From assembly GCF_002395745.1 (NCBI RefSeq), contig NZ_DGUN01000075.1:21411-85410 (forward strand): a DNA stretch of 64,000 bases, read 5' to 3'. This DNA comes from Fibrobacter sp. UBA4309 (GTDB taxonomy: Bacteria; Fibrobacterota; Fibrobacteria; Fibrobacterales; Fibrobacteraceae). This document shows positions 42,092 to 50,182 of this stretch, piece after piece (position 1 is the stretch's first letter; each line of letters opens with the position of its first letter). The translations under genes and the position numbers were made by a program. Under the pieces are notes generated by a model. It was given only the letters and a program-made list of their open reading frames with translations, had not been told where the DNA came from and searched no databases.

Positions 42092-43521
42092 TGAAAGAAT
42101 ATTTTGCAATCCCAGTCCTGTTTATCCTGATGGTCGTCACCGGGGCGTTAGCCTTTAACAGCGGCGACCCGAAAGCGAATCACCTCTCCTTTGCCAACGT
42201 TGAAAAGGATTACGAGGTCAACATCCGCGGGCAGCTCGTGGACTCCGTAGCCATGACCAACTTGAAAAATGCGCCCACCCATTACGACAATTCCATGTCC
42301 ATCCGTCTGTTCCTCGACGGGCACTTCACCCAGAAACTCTGGTTCAATTCGAGAGTCAAGGTCAGCACGGACTACACGAATAGGGACATCGCCTTCAACT
42401 ATTACACCCCGATTGAAGGAATCCCCTTCAACAAGCAAAGCGAAAACAAGCGTACCTGGGACCTGTTTACCGCAAGCATCGCCTACCAGCTGGAACCGGT
42501 CAAGCTCATGGCCGGATTCGATTACCTGGAATGGGGACCGGCTCGCCGTAACCACGTCATCTTGCGTGGAGAAAAGAGCTATTTCCGCCCGTGGCAAGAT
42601 TCCAGCAGCCGTATCTTCGATCCGGCACCCACGCCTTATTTCGGCTACCAGTTCGAAATCGGCCCTGTCACCTACACGCAATACGCGGCCAAGATTTTCG
42701 AAAAGAAAAACACCGGCAAATACATGCACGCCCACAGGCTGGACCTCCGGCTGCCCAAGCAGATTACGCTCGGCCTTTCGGAAACATCCATATACGGCAC
42801 AACGACAGAAGCCGCCGGGACAAACCCCAACGAAGACGCCGACAGCTCCGGCCGTGAATTCGAATGGGCATACGTCATCCCGTTCATTCCCTACGTATTC
42901 CAGGAACACCTGCAAGGGGACCAGGACAATATCTCTCTGGCATTCGACCTGAGCGTAAAGACGATTCCGTACTGGGAATTCTACGGAGAACTCCTTTGGG
43001 ACGATATGAAATCGCCCACCTCCATGTTCGATGACAGCTGGTGGGGCAACAAGTGGGCCACTACGGTCGGCATCGCACGCGACAGCATTAGGATTGGAGC
43101 GTTCCTGATGGACTGGCTTGTGGAATATACACGCATTGAACCGTGGGTATACACGCACCACAAGGGCGGCGGATACACCTACGGGAACTACGCGCAAAGT
43201 CTCGGCAGCGATCTCGGGGCCAACAGCCAGGAAATCCATACCGAAGCCAGCTTTACCCTCGGCATACTAAAGACAACGTTGTTAGCAGGCAACGTCGCCA
43301 AGGACACCGCCTTCGGCGGAAATCTCTGGGATATCCACGGTCCGGACGACCCCACCGACAAGAAATTCCTGAACAAGAAAACAACGTTCGAATACAAGGA
43401 ACTCGGCGCCACCATCGAAATTACCCCGTGGCACTGGATGAACTTCCGCACCGGGTACACGAGGTTCTTTGGCGATTACGAAGGATTCCGCGCGACGGCA
43501 ACAGGCAGTCTACAGTGGTAA
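42088..43521 (+). CDS. Wzi-like outer-membrane protein (capsule assembly family)
   Basis: 477 residues with a signal peptide (MMKEYFAIPVLFILMVVTGALA); a second ATG at 42091 is equally possible. The chain has strands with Tyr/Trp at regular spacing and MAGFDYLEWGPARRNHVILRGE, resembling the WGPG-type segment of Wzi/CapsAssemb_Wzi proteins, and SGREFEWAYVIPFIPYVFQEHLQG. Wzi acts as a lectin for surface attachment of capsule. The overlapping glycosyltransferase gene supports a surface-polysaccharide role. Family assignment is by motif impression. Confidence 0.72.
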   Translation: MMKEYFAIPVLFILMVVTGALAFNSGDPKANHLSFANVEKDYEVNIRGQLVDSVAMTNLKNAPTHYDNSMSIRLFLDGHFTQKLWFNSRVKVSTDYTNRDIAFNYYTPIEGIPFNKQSENKRTWDLFTASIAYQLEPVKLMAGFDYLEWGPARRNHVILRGEKSYFRPWQDSSSRIFDPAPTPYFGYQFEIGPVTYTQYAAKIFEKKNTGKYMHAHRLDLRLPKQITLGLSETSIYGTTTEAAGTNPNEDADSSGREFEWAYVIPFIPYVFQEHLQGDQDNISLAFDLSVKTIPYWEFYGELLWDDMKSPTSMFDDSWWGNKWATTVGIARDSIRIGAFLMDWLVEYTRIEPWVYTHHKGGGYTYGNYAQSLGSDLGANSQEIHTEASFTLGILKTTLLAGNVAKDTAFGGNLWDIHGPDDPTDKKFLNKKTTFEYKELGATIEITPWHWMNFRTGYTRFFGDYEGFRATATGSLQW

Positions 43522-43538
43522 TTTAGAGAAACGCCAAA

Positions 43539-43967
43539 CTAGAACAGCGCTTTCAGTTCGTCCTCGCTCGTTGCGGCGAGGGCTTTCTTTTTCCAGTCTT
43601 CATCAAGCAGGTTCTTCGCGACACCGGCAATAGCGACCGTATGCGCGGTTGCCGATTCCGCAGGAGAAAGCAAGACGCACAAAAACTGGGCGACTTCCCC
43701 AGCACGGAGCGAGATTCCCGTAAAGCCGGAAGGGCAGACTGAAAAAGACATGAGCGGTTCCGGAAGCCCGAGGATTCTCGCATGAGGGAGCAACAGACCC
43801 TGCCCCATGTAGATTCCCTGGTCAACGCGCTCCTTGAGGCTTCCCCACACCGCCAGGGCGTCAAAGGGATGCCCCGCATGCACGAGGGCGTCGTACGCGA
43901 GCCCGAGCGCACGGACAAACGTTTCCGGCTGCGGACAGAGGCGGACATGACACGGGACGAGACTCAT
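43539..43967 (-). CDS. PTS EIIA (fructose/nitrogen type, PtsN-like) domain protein
   Basis: 142 residues. YMGQGLLLPHARILGLPEPLMSF contains the phospho-acceptor His (H62) in the standard GxxxPHAR context, and the rest (FLCVLLSPAESATAHTVAIAGVAKNLLD) matches an EIIA-2 fold. No PTS permease is nearby, so it is likely regulatory, as EIIA-Ntr is. It lies 14 bases after the kinase gene at 43982-45004 and is probably in its operon. Confidence 0.85.
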   Translation of the reverse strand: MSLVPCHVRLCPQPETFVRALGLAYDALVHAGHPFDALAVWGSLKERVDQGIYMGQGLLLPHARILGLPEPLMSFSVCPSGFTGISLRAGEVAQFLCVLLSPAESATAHTVAIAGVAKNLLDEDWKKKALAATSEDELKALF

Positions 43968-43981
43968 GTGTACCGTATCGC

Positions 43982-45004
43982 CTACGAGAGCGCCTTTTCC
44001 ATGAATTCGATGGCTTCGGGTTCGGTCGCCTTCACAATCTTCTTGAATTCGCCGAGCAACGCGAGAAGCTGCTTTTTACCGGGCTCGATGTATTTTTCGA
44101 ACTTCTGGATACCCTTGACCCTGCTGAGGAAGCAGTAGGCACCGAGAGCCTGCATCAAGCGCTGCAAGCTGGCTTGGATAAAGCTGTCCCACGCGTCTTC
44201 CTTGGTATAGGCCTGAACGCGCTTGTTCTGCATGCGCCAATATTCAAAGAAGTCCTTAATCATTTCAACCGGCAAGGAGACATACGGATCCCACAGGAGG
44301 CTCGCGATATCGTAGAAAGCGGACCCACGGCGGGCACCCTGGAAATCGACAAAGGCGATTTCGGAATTCGGGCGGACCATGATGTTCTGGCTCTGGAAGT
44401 CGCGGTGCATCAGCACCTTCGGCTGAGCATCTACAGCCACGGCCAGGAGCGAGAAGCAATTGCGCACGCTCTGCGGAATTTCCTTGATACCCTTGAGGCC
44501 TTTCAGGTAATTTTCGGTAAAGTAATCCGTTTCCCACTTGAGGGCAGCAAAATCGAAGCGCCTAATCCATAGTTCCGTATGGGAACTGAATATGGACTGG
44601 CTAGCCTCCTGCCACTTGACAAGGGCGTCGATGACCGTCGGGTAGATGATGCGTTCGTTGCCGGAGCGGTGCTGCGGGTCGACAGGCAACACTTCGTCGA
44701 GGAGGCAACGCTTGCCCAGATCTTCTTGCAGAATCTGGCAGGCACCTTCATCGACCGCGAACACGCGGGGCACCGGGAGATTGTAGTCCCTGAACGTCTT
44801 GGAATATTCGATAAAATGCCTAAAGTCATCGTTCACTTCGGCACAGACCTGCAAAACGCACGACTTGGAACCTTCAGAAATGCGGAAATACTGGCGGCCC
44901 GAGCCCGCACCCGCAATCGAGGAAACGGTAAAATTCTCAGAATAGCCGCGAGAAAGCAGATAGTCTTTGATAACAGGAGAAATTTGCAAGGATTCGTTAC
45001 TCAT
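43982..45004 (-). CDS. Aminoglycoside-phosphotransferase-fold sugar kinase (AmgK-like)
   Basis: 340 residues. The kinase-like core has GAGSGRQYFRIS near the N-terminus, LMHRDFQSQNIMV (catalytic Asp) and IAFVDFQGARRGSAFYDIASLL (metal-binding Asp). The arrangement resembles AmgK, which phosphorylates N-acetylmuramate/N-acetylglucosamine at the anomeric position in cell-wall recycling; in that case a MurU uridylyltransferase would be expected, and none is adjacent. Predicted cytoplasmic. A TATATTAC box lies five bases before the ATG. Confidence 0.82.
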   Translation of the reverse strand: MSNESLQISPVIKDYLLSRGYSENFTVSSIAGAGSGRQYFRISEGSKSCVLQVCAEVNDDFRHFIEYSKTFRDYNLPVPRVFAVDEGACQILQEDLGKRCLLDEVLPVDPQHRSGNERIIYPTVIDALVKWQEASQSIFSSHTELWIRRFDFAALKWETDYFTENYLKGLKGIKEIPQSVRNCFSLLAVAVDAQPKVLMHRDFQSQNIMVRPNSEIAFVDFQGARRGSAFYDIASLLWDPYVSLPVEMIKDFFEYWRMQNKRVQAYTKEDAWDSFIQASLQRLMQALGAYCFLSRVKGIQKFEKYIEPGKKQLLALLGEFKKIVKATEPEAIEFMEKALS

Positions 45005-45009
45005 ATTCT

Positions 45010-45017
45010 GTAATATA
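45010..45017 (-). promoter_or_regulatory. TAnnTT-type promoter box before the kinase gene
   Basis: TATATTAC-AGAAT-ATG; leaderless arrangement. Confidence 0.35.
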
Positions 45018-45031
45018 GTTAACTCAAAACT

Positions 45032-45589
45032 TTATTTTTCTGGATTATTGCCAAAATCGCCCACAGAAGGATTAGTCCAGCCATCATCGCAACCCGAATA
45101 ATCATTGAAAATAAAACGATAATGGCCCCGTGCACCACATTTCGTATTGAGTATAGGCAATTGCTTACCAAAATCTTCATGGTAAAAGTGAATAGAAACA
45201 TCACGCCCCCGAGAAACGGACGCCCTGTATTCTGCATACGGGAACCATTCATCTTCACACATGACCTTGACAGACACCTTATACTCACGCGTTTTTGTGT
45301 TCTCCCACGCAGGTCCTCCAAAGCCATCAAAATAAAACATGGTTCTTGATTTTTTCCCGTCGTAATTATCATCCCATATCTTGTAATGTTCATAAGTCGT
45401 TTCAAAAGGATCCATCGAGGCGATAACAGAATCGTCCGCCACTATCTCCACGACAAAAGAATCCACGTCCAGAGGATTATCTACGCTTATAGAAAGACCA
45501 CAGTATCCATACGGCGTCGGACACCCCACCTGCAAGAACGCAAGAGACAGCAACAAAAGAAAAAAGACACCGCCTGCAATCTTTTTCAT
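45032..45589 (-). CDS. Small lipoprotein, 185 residues
   Basis: MKKIAGGVFFLLLLSLAFLQVGC gives a signal peptide with Cys at 23, probably lipid-anchored. The body is beta-rich with Cys, Tyr and Asp residues (CGLSISVDNPLDVDSFVVEIV, YYSV-free WFPYAEYRASVSRGRDVSIHF), like a small immunoglobulin-type sandwich. AAGGGAAATG supplies a ribosome site. No family recognised. It sits between yejB-like and kinase genes. Confidence 0.7.
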   Translation of the reverse strand: MKKIAGGVFFLLLLSLAFLQVGCPTPYGYCGLSISVDNPLDVDSFVVEIVADDSVIASMDPFETTYEHYKIWDDNYDGKKSRTMFYFDGFGGPAWENTKTREYKVSVKVMCEDEWFPYAEYRASVSRGRDVSIHFYHEDFGKQLPILNTKCGARGHYRFIFNDYSGCDDGWTNPSVGDFGNNPEK

Positions 45590-45602
45590 TTCCCTTCCCT
45601 CC

Positions 45603-46619
45603 TTACGAGAACTTGATTCTCGGGTCCACGAGCGTATAGAGGATATCGCTGAAGAGGCGGCCCACCATGGCCATGAGGCTGCTCAGGAAGATGATGCCCA
45701 TGACCACGTTGTAGTCGCGGTTCACCATGGAGTTGTAGTACAGGAGCCCCATGCCGTCGATGTCGAAGACCTTCTCGATAAGGAGTGCGCCCGCGAACAT
45801 GAGCGTGCAGATTTCGGAGAGGCGGGTGGCAATCGGGATAAGCGCGTTGCGGAGCGCATGGCGCACGAGCGCCTGGTTGAAGCTCATACCTTTGGCTAAG
45901 GCAGTGCGCATGTAGTCCTTCCCCAGTTCCTCGAGCGCGGAGTTCTTCATGAGGAAAGTGAGGAACGCGAATTCGCTGATCATGTAACAGAAAATCGGGA
46001 GAATCAGGTGGTGCCCGAGGTCCACGATTTTCCCGAAGAACGAGAAATCCTCGAAATCATCGCTCGTGAGGCCGCCCAGCGGGAAAATATCGAGGTACGA
46101 CCCGCCCGCAAGGAAGATGATGAGCAGAATGCCAAGCGCATATCCCGGCATCACGTAGCCCGAGAAAATCAAGCCCGAACTGAAGGAATCGAGCTTGCTA
46201 CCGTGATGCACCGCCTTCCAGAGCCCGAGGGGAATACATACAAGGTAACTCAGGAAGAACGACGTTATACCGAAGAAGAGCGATATCGGGAAACGGCTCA
46301 CGATGACGTCCCATACCGGGAGGCCGTAGGTGTAGCTCGAACCGAGGTCAAGGTGCAGCACGTTCCAGAGCCAGGTCAGGTAGCGCTTCCAGGCGGGCTG
46401 GTCAAAACCGAAGTACGCCTGGATTTGTGCTATCTGGTCGGGCGACAAGGCCTTCGAGGCATCCACCCCACCCTTCATGGCGGCGGCCTGCTGCGCGCGC
46501 GAAATCATTTCCTCCACAGGGCCACCCGGCAACAGCTGGATGAGAATAAAACACACCAGCGAAATCCCGATGAGCGTCGGAATCATCAAGAGCAGGCGGC
46601 GGAGGATATAGGAACGCAT
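45603..46619 (-). CDS. DppB/OppB-type peptide ABC transporter permease (YejB-like)
   Basis: 338 residues with six membrane segments. MRSYILRRLLLMIPTLIGIS is the usual family start; FFLSYLVCIPLGL, ALGILLIIFLAGG, YMRTALAKGMSFNQALVRHALRNALIPI (EAA-type coupling loop) and FAGALLIEKVFDIDGMGLL are typical, and a long periplasmic insert (about residues 30-95) is like that of YejB. No second permease, ATPase or binding protein is adjacent, so partners must be elsewhere. Upstream is a repeat-rich spacer. Confidence 0.9.
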   Translation of the reverse strand: MRSYILRRLLLMIPTLIGISLVCFILIQLLPGGPVEEMISRAQQAAAMKGGVDASKALSPDQIAQIQAYFGFDQPAWKRYLTWLWNVLHLDLGSSYTYGLPVWDVIVSRFPISLFFGITSFFLSYLVCIPLGLWKAVHHGSKLDSFSSGLIFSGYVMPGYALGILLIIFLAGGSYLDIFPLGGLTSDDFEDFSFFGKIVDLGHHLILPIFCYMISEFAFLTFLMKNSALEELGKDYMRTALAKGMSFNQALVRHALRNALIPIATRLSEICTLMFAGALLIEKVFDIDGMGLLYYNSMVNRDYNVVMGIIFLSSLMAMVGRLFSDILYTLVDPRIKFS

Positions 46620-46825
46620 GTTTAGACGAAAGACGAAAGACGAAAGACGAAAGAAAAACGTTGATGATTGACGAAAGACGAAAGACGAAAGACGAAAGAT
46701 GAATCAGGATAATCAAAAGTATTTACTGAATAAAGCAAAACAACACCCTTTTCAAAAATAATTCTTTTAAAATCCTTTCGTCTATCGTCTATAGCGAACG
46801 AAGTGAAGCGTTCTTTCGTCTAATC
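46620..46825. repeat. Intergenic hairpin of GACGAAA repeats
   Basis: GACGAAA repeats about nine times on the plus strand (46624-46700), and TTTCGTC units recur in the second half (46777-46822), so the arms can pair. The middle is A/T-rich without a gene, and an AGCGAACGAAGTGAAGCG element lies near the right end. Also TTTCGTCTTTCGTC occurs upstream of the YhcC gene (3580-3600). Confidence 0.7.
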
Positions 46826-47656
46826 TCACCGCATCTTTCCGGAACGCAGCACGTCCATCATGTTGAAGGGCTTGGCGGTACCGGCGGCAATCTGCTCGGC
46901 GAGGAAGTTCACGGCGTCCACGGTGCCTTCGGCGTAAATCTTGCGGCCGCACACGTTGTGCTGGAACTCGAAATGGACCGTGCCGTCTTCGCTGTCGAGG
47001 CTGTAGGTATGGAAGGCGTGACCGCCGAGGTATTCCTCGGGCACATGCATGCGTTCCATCTGTTCCTTCTCGTTACGGACCTTCTCGATGTCGTCGACGG
47101 AGAAGTCAAAGCCCATCTTCTGGAAGTCGCCCACCACGGCCTTCGCCGTACCGCTCGTGTCGGCCTTCGTCTTCTGGTGGCTTTCCACCACGGAGAGCTT
47201 GTAGCCGTTGAATGCCGTCGGGAATTCCTTGGCGAGGAACTCGATCATGCTCTGGAAGGCGACAATCTGCTTTGCCATGTTCGGGGCGATGACGCTCGGG
47301 TGGTTTGCGTCGGCCACGAGTTTCGCAAGCGCTTCGCGGTCACCGCCGGTAGTGCCCATCACGAAGGGAATCTTGTGCTTCACGTAGAAAGCGGCGTTGT
47401 CGTTCACGGCCGTCGGGTGCGTGTAGTCGATGCAAATGACGTTCGGGTACTTCGCGAGCACTTCGCCAATGCGTTCTTCACGGTTGCTCGGCTTCAAGAG
47501 CTGGATGGTCTTCCCCGCCACTTCGGCCTCGTTTTCGACGATAATCTCGCCCGTCAACGAATACGGGACAAGTTCCAAACCGCGGGCCACGCAGGTTTCG
47601 GCCACGATACGGCCCATGTTGCCCGGAATACCATTAACCATTACTTGTACAGACAT
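46826..47656 (-). CDS. dapB: 4-hydroxy-tetrahydrodipicolinate reductase (plant-type DapB)
   Basis: 276 residues. It reduces tetrahydrodipicolinate precursor in lysine/diaminopimelate synthesis. VMVNGIPGNMGRIVAET is the NADPH-binding start, FVMGTTGGDREAL and VVESHQKTKADTSGTAKAVVGDF are the substrate motifs (with the H-x-KxDxSGT set), closer to the plant/cyanobacterial branch. CAGGAGCTTTT-ATG is an excellent ribosome site. No other dap gene is in the window. Confidence 0.93.
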   Translation of the reverse strand: MSVQVMVNGIPGNMGRIVAETCVARGLELVPYSLTGEIIVENEAEVAGKTIQLLKPSNREERIGEVLAKYPNVICIDYTHPTAVNDNAAFYVKHKIPFVMGTTGGDREALAKLVADANHPSVIAPNMAKQIVAFQSMIEFLAKEFPTAFNGYKLSVVESHQKTKADTSGTAKAVVGDFQKMGFDFSVDDIEKVRNEKEQMERMHVPEEYLGGHAFHTYSLDSEDGTVHFEFQHNVCGRKIYAEGTVDAVNFLAEQIAAGTAKPFNMMDVLRSGKMR

Positions 47657-47709
47657 AAAAGCTCCTGTTTTTTAAAAGACAAGATAGAATTATTCATTCC
47701 CGCCTACAT

Positions 47710-48684
47710 TCAGACATGCAGGCCGAATCCATCTACAAGCGACTTCATTTCTTCGGGGAAATCCATACTACGGAATGTCCGCGGCTCTTTCCAGTAAGGC
47801 AAGGCAATTTCGGCCCTGTAGGCATAAAGCATCTGGTAACGGGCTCCTAGGACGCGGTAGTCGTTTTCATCGAGCCCGCCGCCACGAGCCATTTTCTCGT
47901 AGTAAATGCCGTCGTGGCTGTAAAGGCGGTCGCCCACGATAGGGAATCCGAGTTCTGCCAGGTGGGCGCGTATCTGGTGCTTGCGTCCGGTAATCAGTTC
48001 CGCCTCCAGCAGGGAATACGTGTGCCCGTCGCGTTCTAGGCTCCCCAACTTGCGGAAAACGGTATGGCATTCCTTGCCATCTTCCAGGTGGTGCATGCGC
48101 AGGCGAAGCCTATCGTCCGGATCTTCACGCAAAGGCAAATCGCAACGCGTCTCCCCTTCGGGGAAAACGCCCTCCACCACCGCCAAATAAAACTTGCGGA
48201 GCAGGATCCTGTCCAGATTCTTCTGGAACCGCGCCGCCGTCTCGGCGTATTTCGCAAAAAGCATGAGTCCGCCCGTATCGCGGTCGAGGCGGTGCATCGG
48301 AGTCGCTGTCTCGCAGTCGGTGGCACGTCTCACGATTGCCGCAAAAGTATTATAGAATATACGCCCCGTATGGTGAACCGGAGTGCCGGCAGGCTTGGCG
48401 ACGACCAGGAATTCCTCGTCTTCGAACACAATCGAGAAATCCGTCGGGACATCGGGTTCGGTATAGTTCTCGACATGGTAAAGCACCTTGTCGTTCTTGT
48501 GCGCTACCGTATCCGTATCCGCAACTTCCCCGTTAATGGACACAAGTCCCCGCCCTAGCCGATCTATCCATTCTTCGCGACTATGGTAGGTGAACCTTTT
48601 GCAGAGGACATCAAGCAAGCACCGACCTTCCTGTTCCGGACGGACAATGCTCTCGAAATACATGTCACTAGGAGCCTTGGACAC
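47710..48684 (-). CDS. RluA-family pseudouridine synthase
   Basis: 324 residues from a GTG at 48684 (GGGTGA before it); an ATG at 48663 is an alternative. A short S4-like segment (about 28-60, HSREEWIDRLGRGLVSINGEV) leads to the catalytic domain: VVAKPAGTPVHHTG and the catalytic Asp in PMHRLDRDTGGLMLFAK; ITGRKHQIRAHLAELGFPIVGD is the RluA C-terminal motif. It makes pseudouridine in rRNA or tRNA; the target is unknown. It follows the DUF2914 gene after 13 bases. Confidence 0.92.
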   Translation of the reverse strand: MSKAPSDMYFESIVRPEQEGRCLLDVLCKRFTYHSREEWIDRLGRGLVSINGEVADTDTVAHKNDKVLYHVENYTEPDVPTDFSIVFEDEEFLVVAKPAGTPVHHTGRIFYNTFAAIVRRATDCETATPMHRLDRDTGGLMLFAKYAETAARFQKNLDRILLRKFYLAVVEGVFPEGETRCDLPLREDPDDRLRLRMHHLEDGKECHTVFRKLGSLERDGHTYSLLEAELITGRKHQIRAHLAELGFPIVGDRLYSHDGIYYEKMARGGGLDENDYRVLGARYQMLYAYRAEIALPYWKEPRTFRSMDFPEEMKSLVDGFGLHV

Positions 48685-48697
48685 TACTCACCCGAAG

Positions 48698-50140
48698 CTA
48701 CTGAAGCTGCTTGCGGACATAACCCGTGCTGTCACGGGCCTCGTCGATAACCTCGAACGTTTGCGAACCGATCACGGCACCGTCCTTGAAGGCGACTTCT
48801 ACGCGGTACTTACCCGCAGGGATGTTCTTCTTGCGGCTGAAGCTACGGAAACCATCTTCGCGACCACCGTTGATGACCATACGGCCCGACGAAATCTTAT
48901 CGGTAAGCGTATACTTCGCCGTGTTCGGGATCATGTAATGCCAGCGGTATTCGATTTCCGCCTTAAGCGAAGCAGGCGCATAGACGGAAGCAAGCACATA
49001 GACATCTTCGCCCGGGATACGGTGGATGCTGGGCATCTGGAGTCCGATCGTTTGCAAAATGCTCGGGGCGTCGACATCGCAACTGTAATCCGTCTTGTCG
49101 AAATTCTGGCACACCAGCTGCTGCTTGAGGACTAGCGGCACGGGCGGCACCCAGTTCATCAGATAGGCAACCACCAGACAGACGCTGATGCCGATCGGGG
49201 CGATCAGCACCTTCTTGCTGCGGCGCGAAATCTTCCAGAGAAGTACGCAAACGGCAAGCGACAAGAGCGTACTCAGGAAGAACCAGATAAAGCCAATGCG
49301 GTGAACGAGGTGCGGTAACGTAAAGTTCATGAACATCGTCCCGAGCAGGCTCAAGAAGGCGAGGCTCACGCCAAAGCTTTCGTACTTTTTCTGCAGGAAT
49401 TCATTACCGACAAGGAGGATCGCAAGAAGGATGACCAAAATGAACGAAGCCAGCGAACCGCTGCTCTTGAAATAGCACACCACGAGAGCACTGAAAAGGC
49501 TACCGAAACAGAACTGCACCGCCCAGCTAAAGCGTTGGCGCCATACGGGGCTCCATTCCCTATCGAGGAAATGATGTTCAACGATAATGGCATTCGCAGG
49601 AATGGCAGTCGATTCGTAACCCATGTTCTTGGCAAAGCGTTCTGCGGCGGCGCTAGCCTTGCCAGCAGCCTCCCTTGCCTTTTCTGCCGCCTTTTCGGCA
49701 GCTTCCTTTGCCTGATTCTGAACAACCTTCGCTTGCTCCGTCACAAACCTGTTGGCCATGGCGCCGAACGTATTGCCTTTTGCCGGAGCGGTTGCAGGTT
49801 GCGGAGCGACCTTTTTAGCCACGATAGTTGCAGAAGGAGCCTTTGCCGTTGCGGTGGCGGGCTTCGCCTGCGGAGCGACAGGTCGGGCCTGTGCAGCGGC
49901 AACGGCCCTGATGCGGTCCTTGGTCCACCCCTCGGGGTGTTCCAGGCGGGCCGAAAGCAAAATGACGAGAATCAGGGCGCCCGTATAGTACGCCACCAGG
50001 AACACGAGATCGCTGCTCTCGACCATCTGGCCGAGAGTAATGGAATCCCAACCGAAGCCGCCCAAGAATGCAATGGCGGGCGCAAGCTTCTCAATCTTTT
50101 TTACCGCGGGTTTTTCGCGCAGGTTGTCTACAAACTTCAT
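48698..50140 (-). CDS. Multi-helix membrane protein with C-terminal DUF2914
   Basis: 480 residues. One membrane helix near 48-66, then an Ala/Lys/Glu-rich low-complexity stretch (about 85-175, AKEAAEKAAEKAREAAGKAS) likely forming a coiled helix, then five more hydrophobic helices (about 205-345), and a beta-rich end with YRWHYMIPNTAKYTLT and GKYRVEVAFKDGAVIGSQTFEV, the DUF2914 pattern (usually extracytoplasmic). Function unknown. Its ATG is preceded by TATATTGG with six bases between. Confidence 0.78.
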   Translation of the reverse strand: MKFVDNLREKPAVKKIEKLAPAIAFLGGFGWDSITLGQMVESSDLVFLVAYYTGALILVILLSARLEHPEGWTKDRIRAVAAAQARPVAPQAKPATATAKAPSATIVAKKVAPQPATAPAKGNTFGAMANRFVTEQAKVVQNQAKEAAEKAAEKAREAAGKASAAAERFAKNMGYESTAIPANAIIVEHHFLDREWSPVWRQRFSWAVQFCFGSLFSALVVCYFKSSGSLASFILVILLAILLVGNEFLQKKYESFGVSLAFLSLLGTMFMNFTLPHLVHRIGFIWFFLSTLLSLAVCVLLWKISRRSKKVLIAPIGISVCLVVAYLMNWVPPVPLVLKQQLVCQNFDKTDYSCDVDAPSILQTIGLQMPSIHRIPGEDVYVLASVYAPASLKAEIEYRWHYMIPNTAKYTLTDKISSGRMVINGGREDGFRSFSRKKNIPAGKYRVEVAFKDGAVIGSQTFEVIDEARDSTGYVRKQLQ

Positions 50141-50146
50141 ATATTA

Positions 50147-50154
50147 CCAATATA
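50147..50154 (-). promoter_or_regulatory. TAnnTT-type promoter box before the DUF2914 gene
   Basis: TATATTGG-TAATAT-ATG with no ribosome site; a leaderless layout. Confidence 0.35.
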
Positions 50155-50182
50155 CAAAAATGCGAAAAGAGATACCCGTCAC

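Noticed and set aside
40106..43521. Capsule biosynthesis locus
   Set aside because: Only one glycosyltransferase and a Wzi-like barrel are present; no polymerase, flippase or export genes are nearby, so a full locus is not supported.
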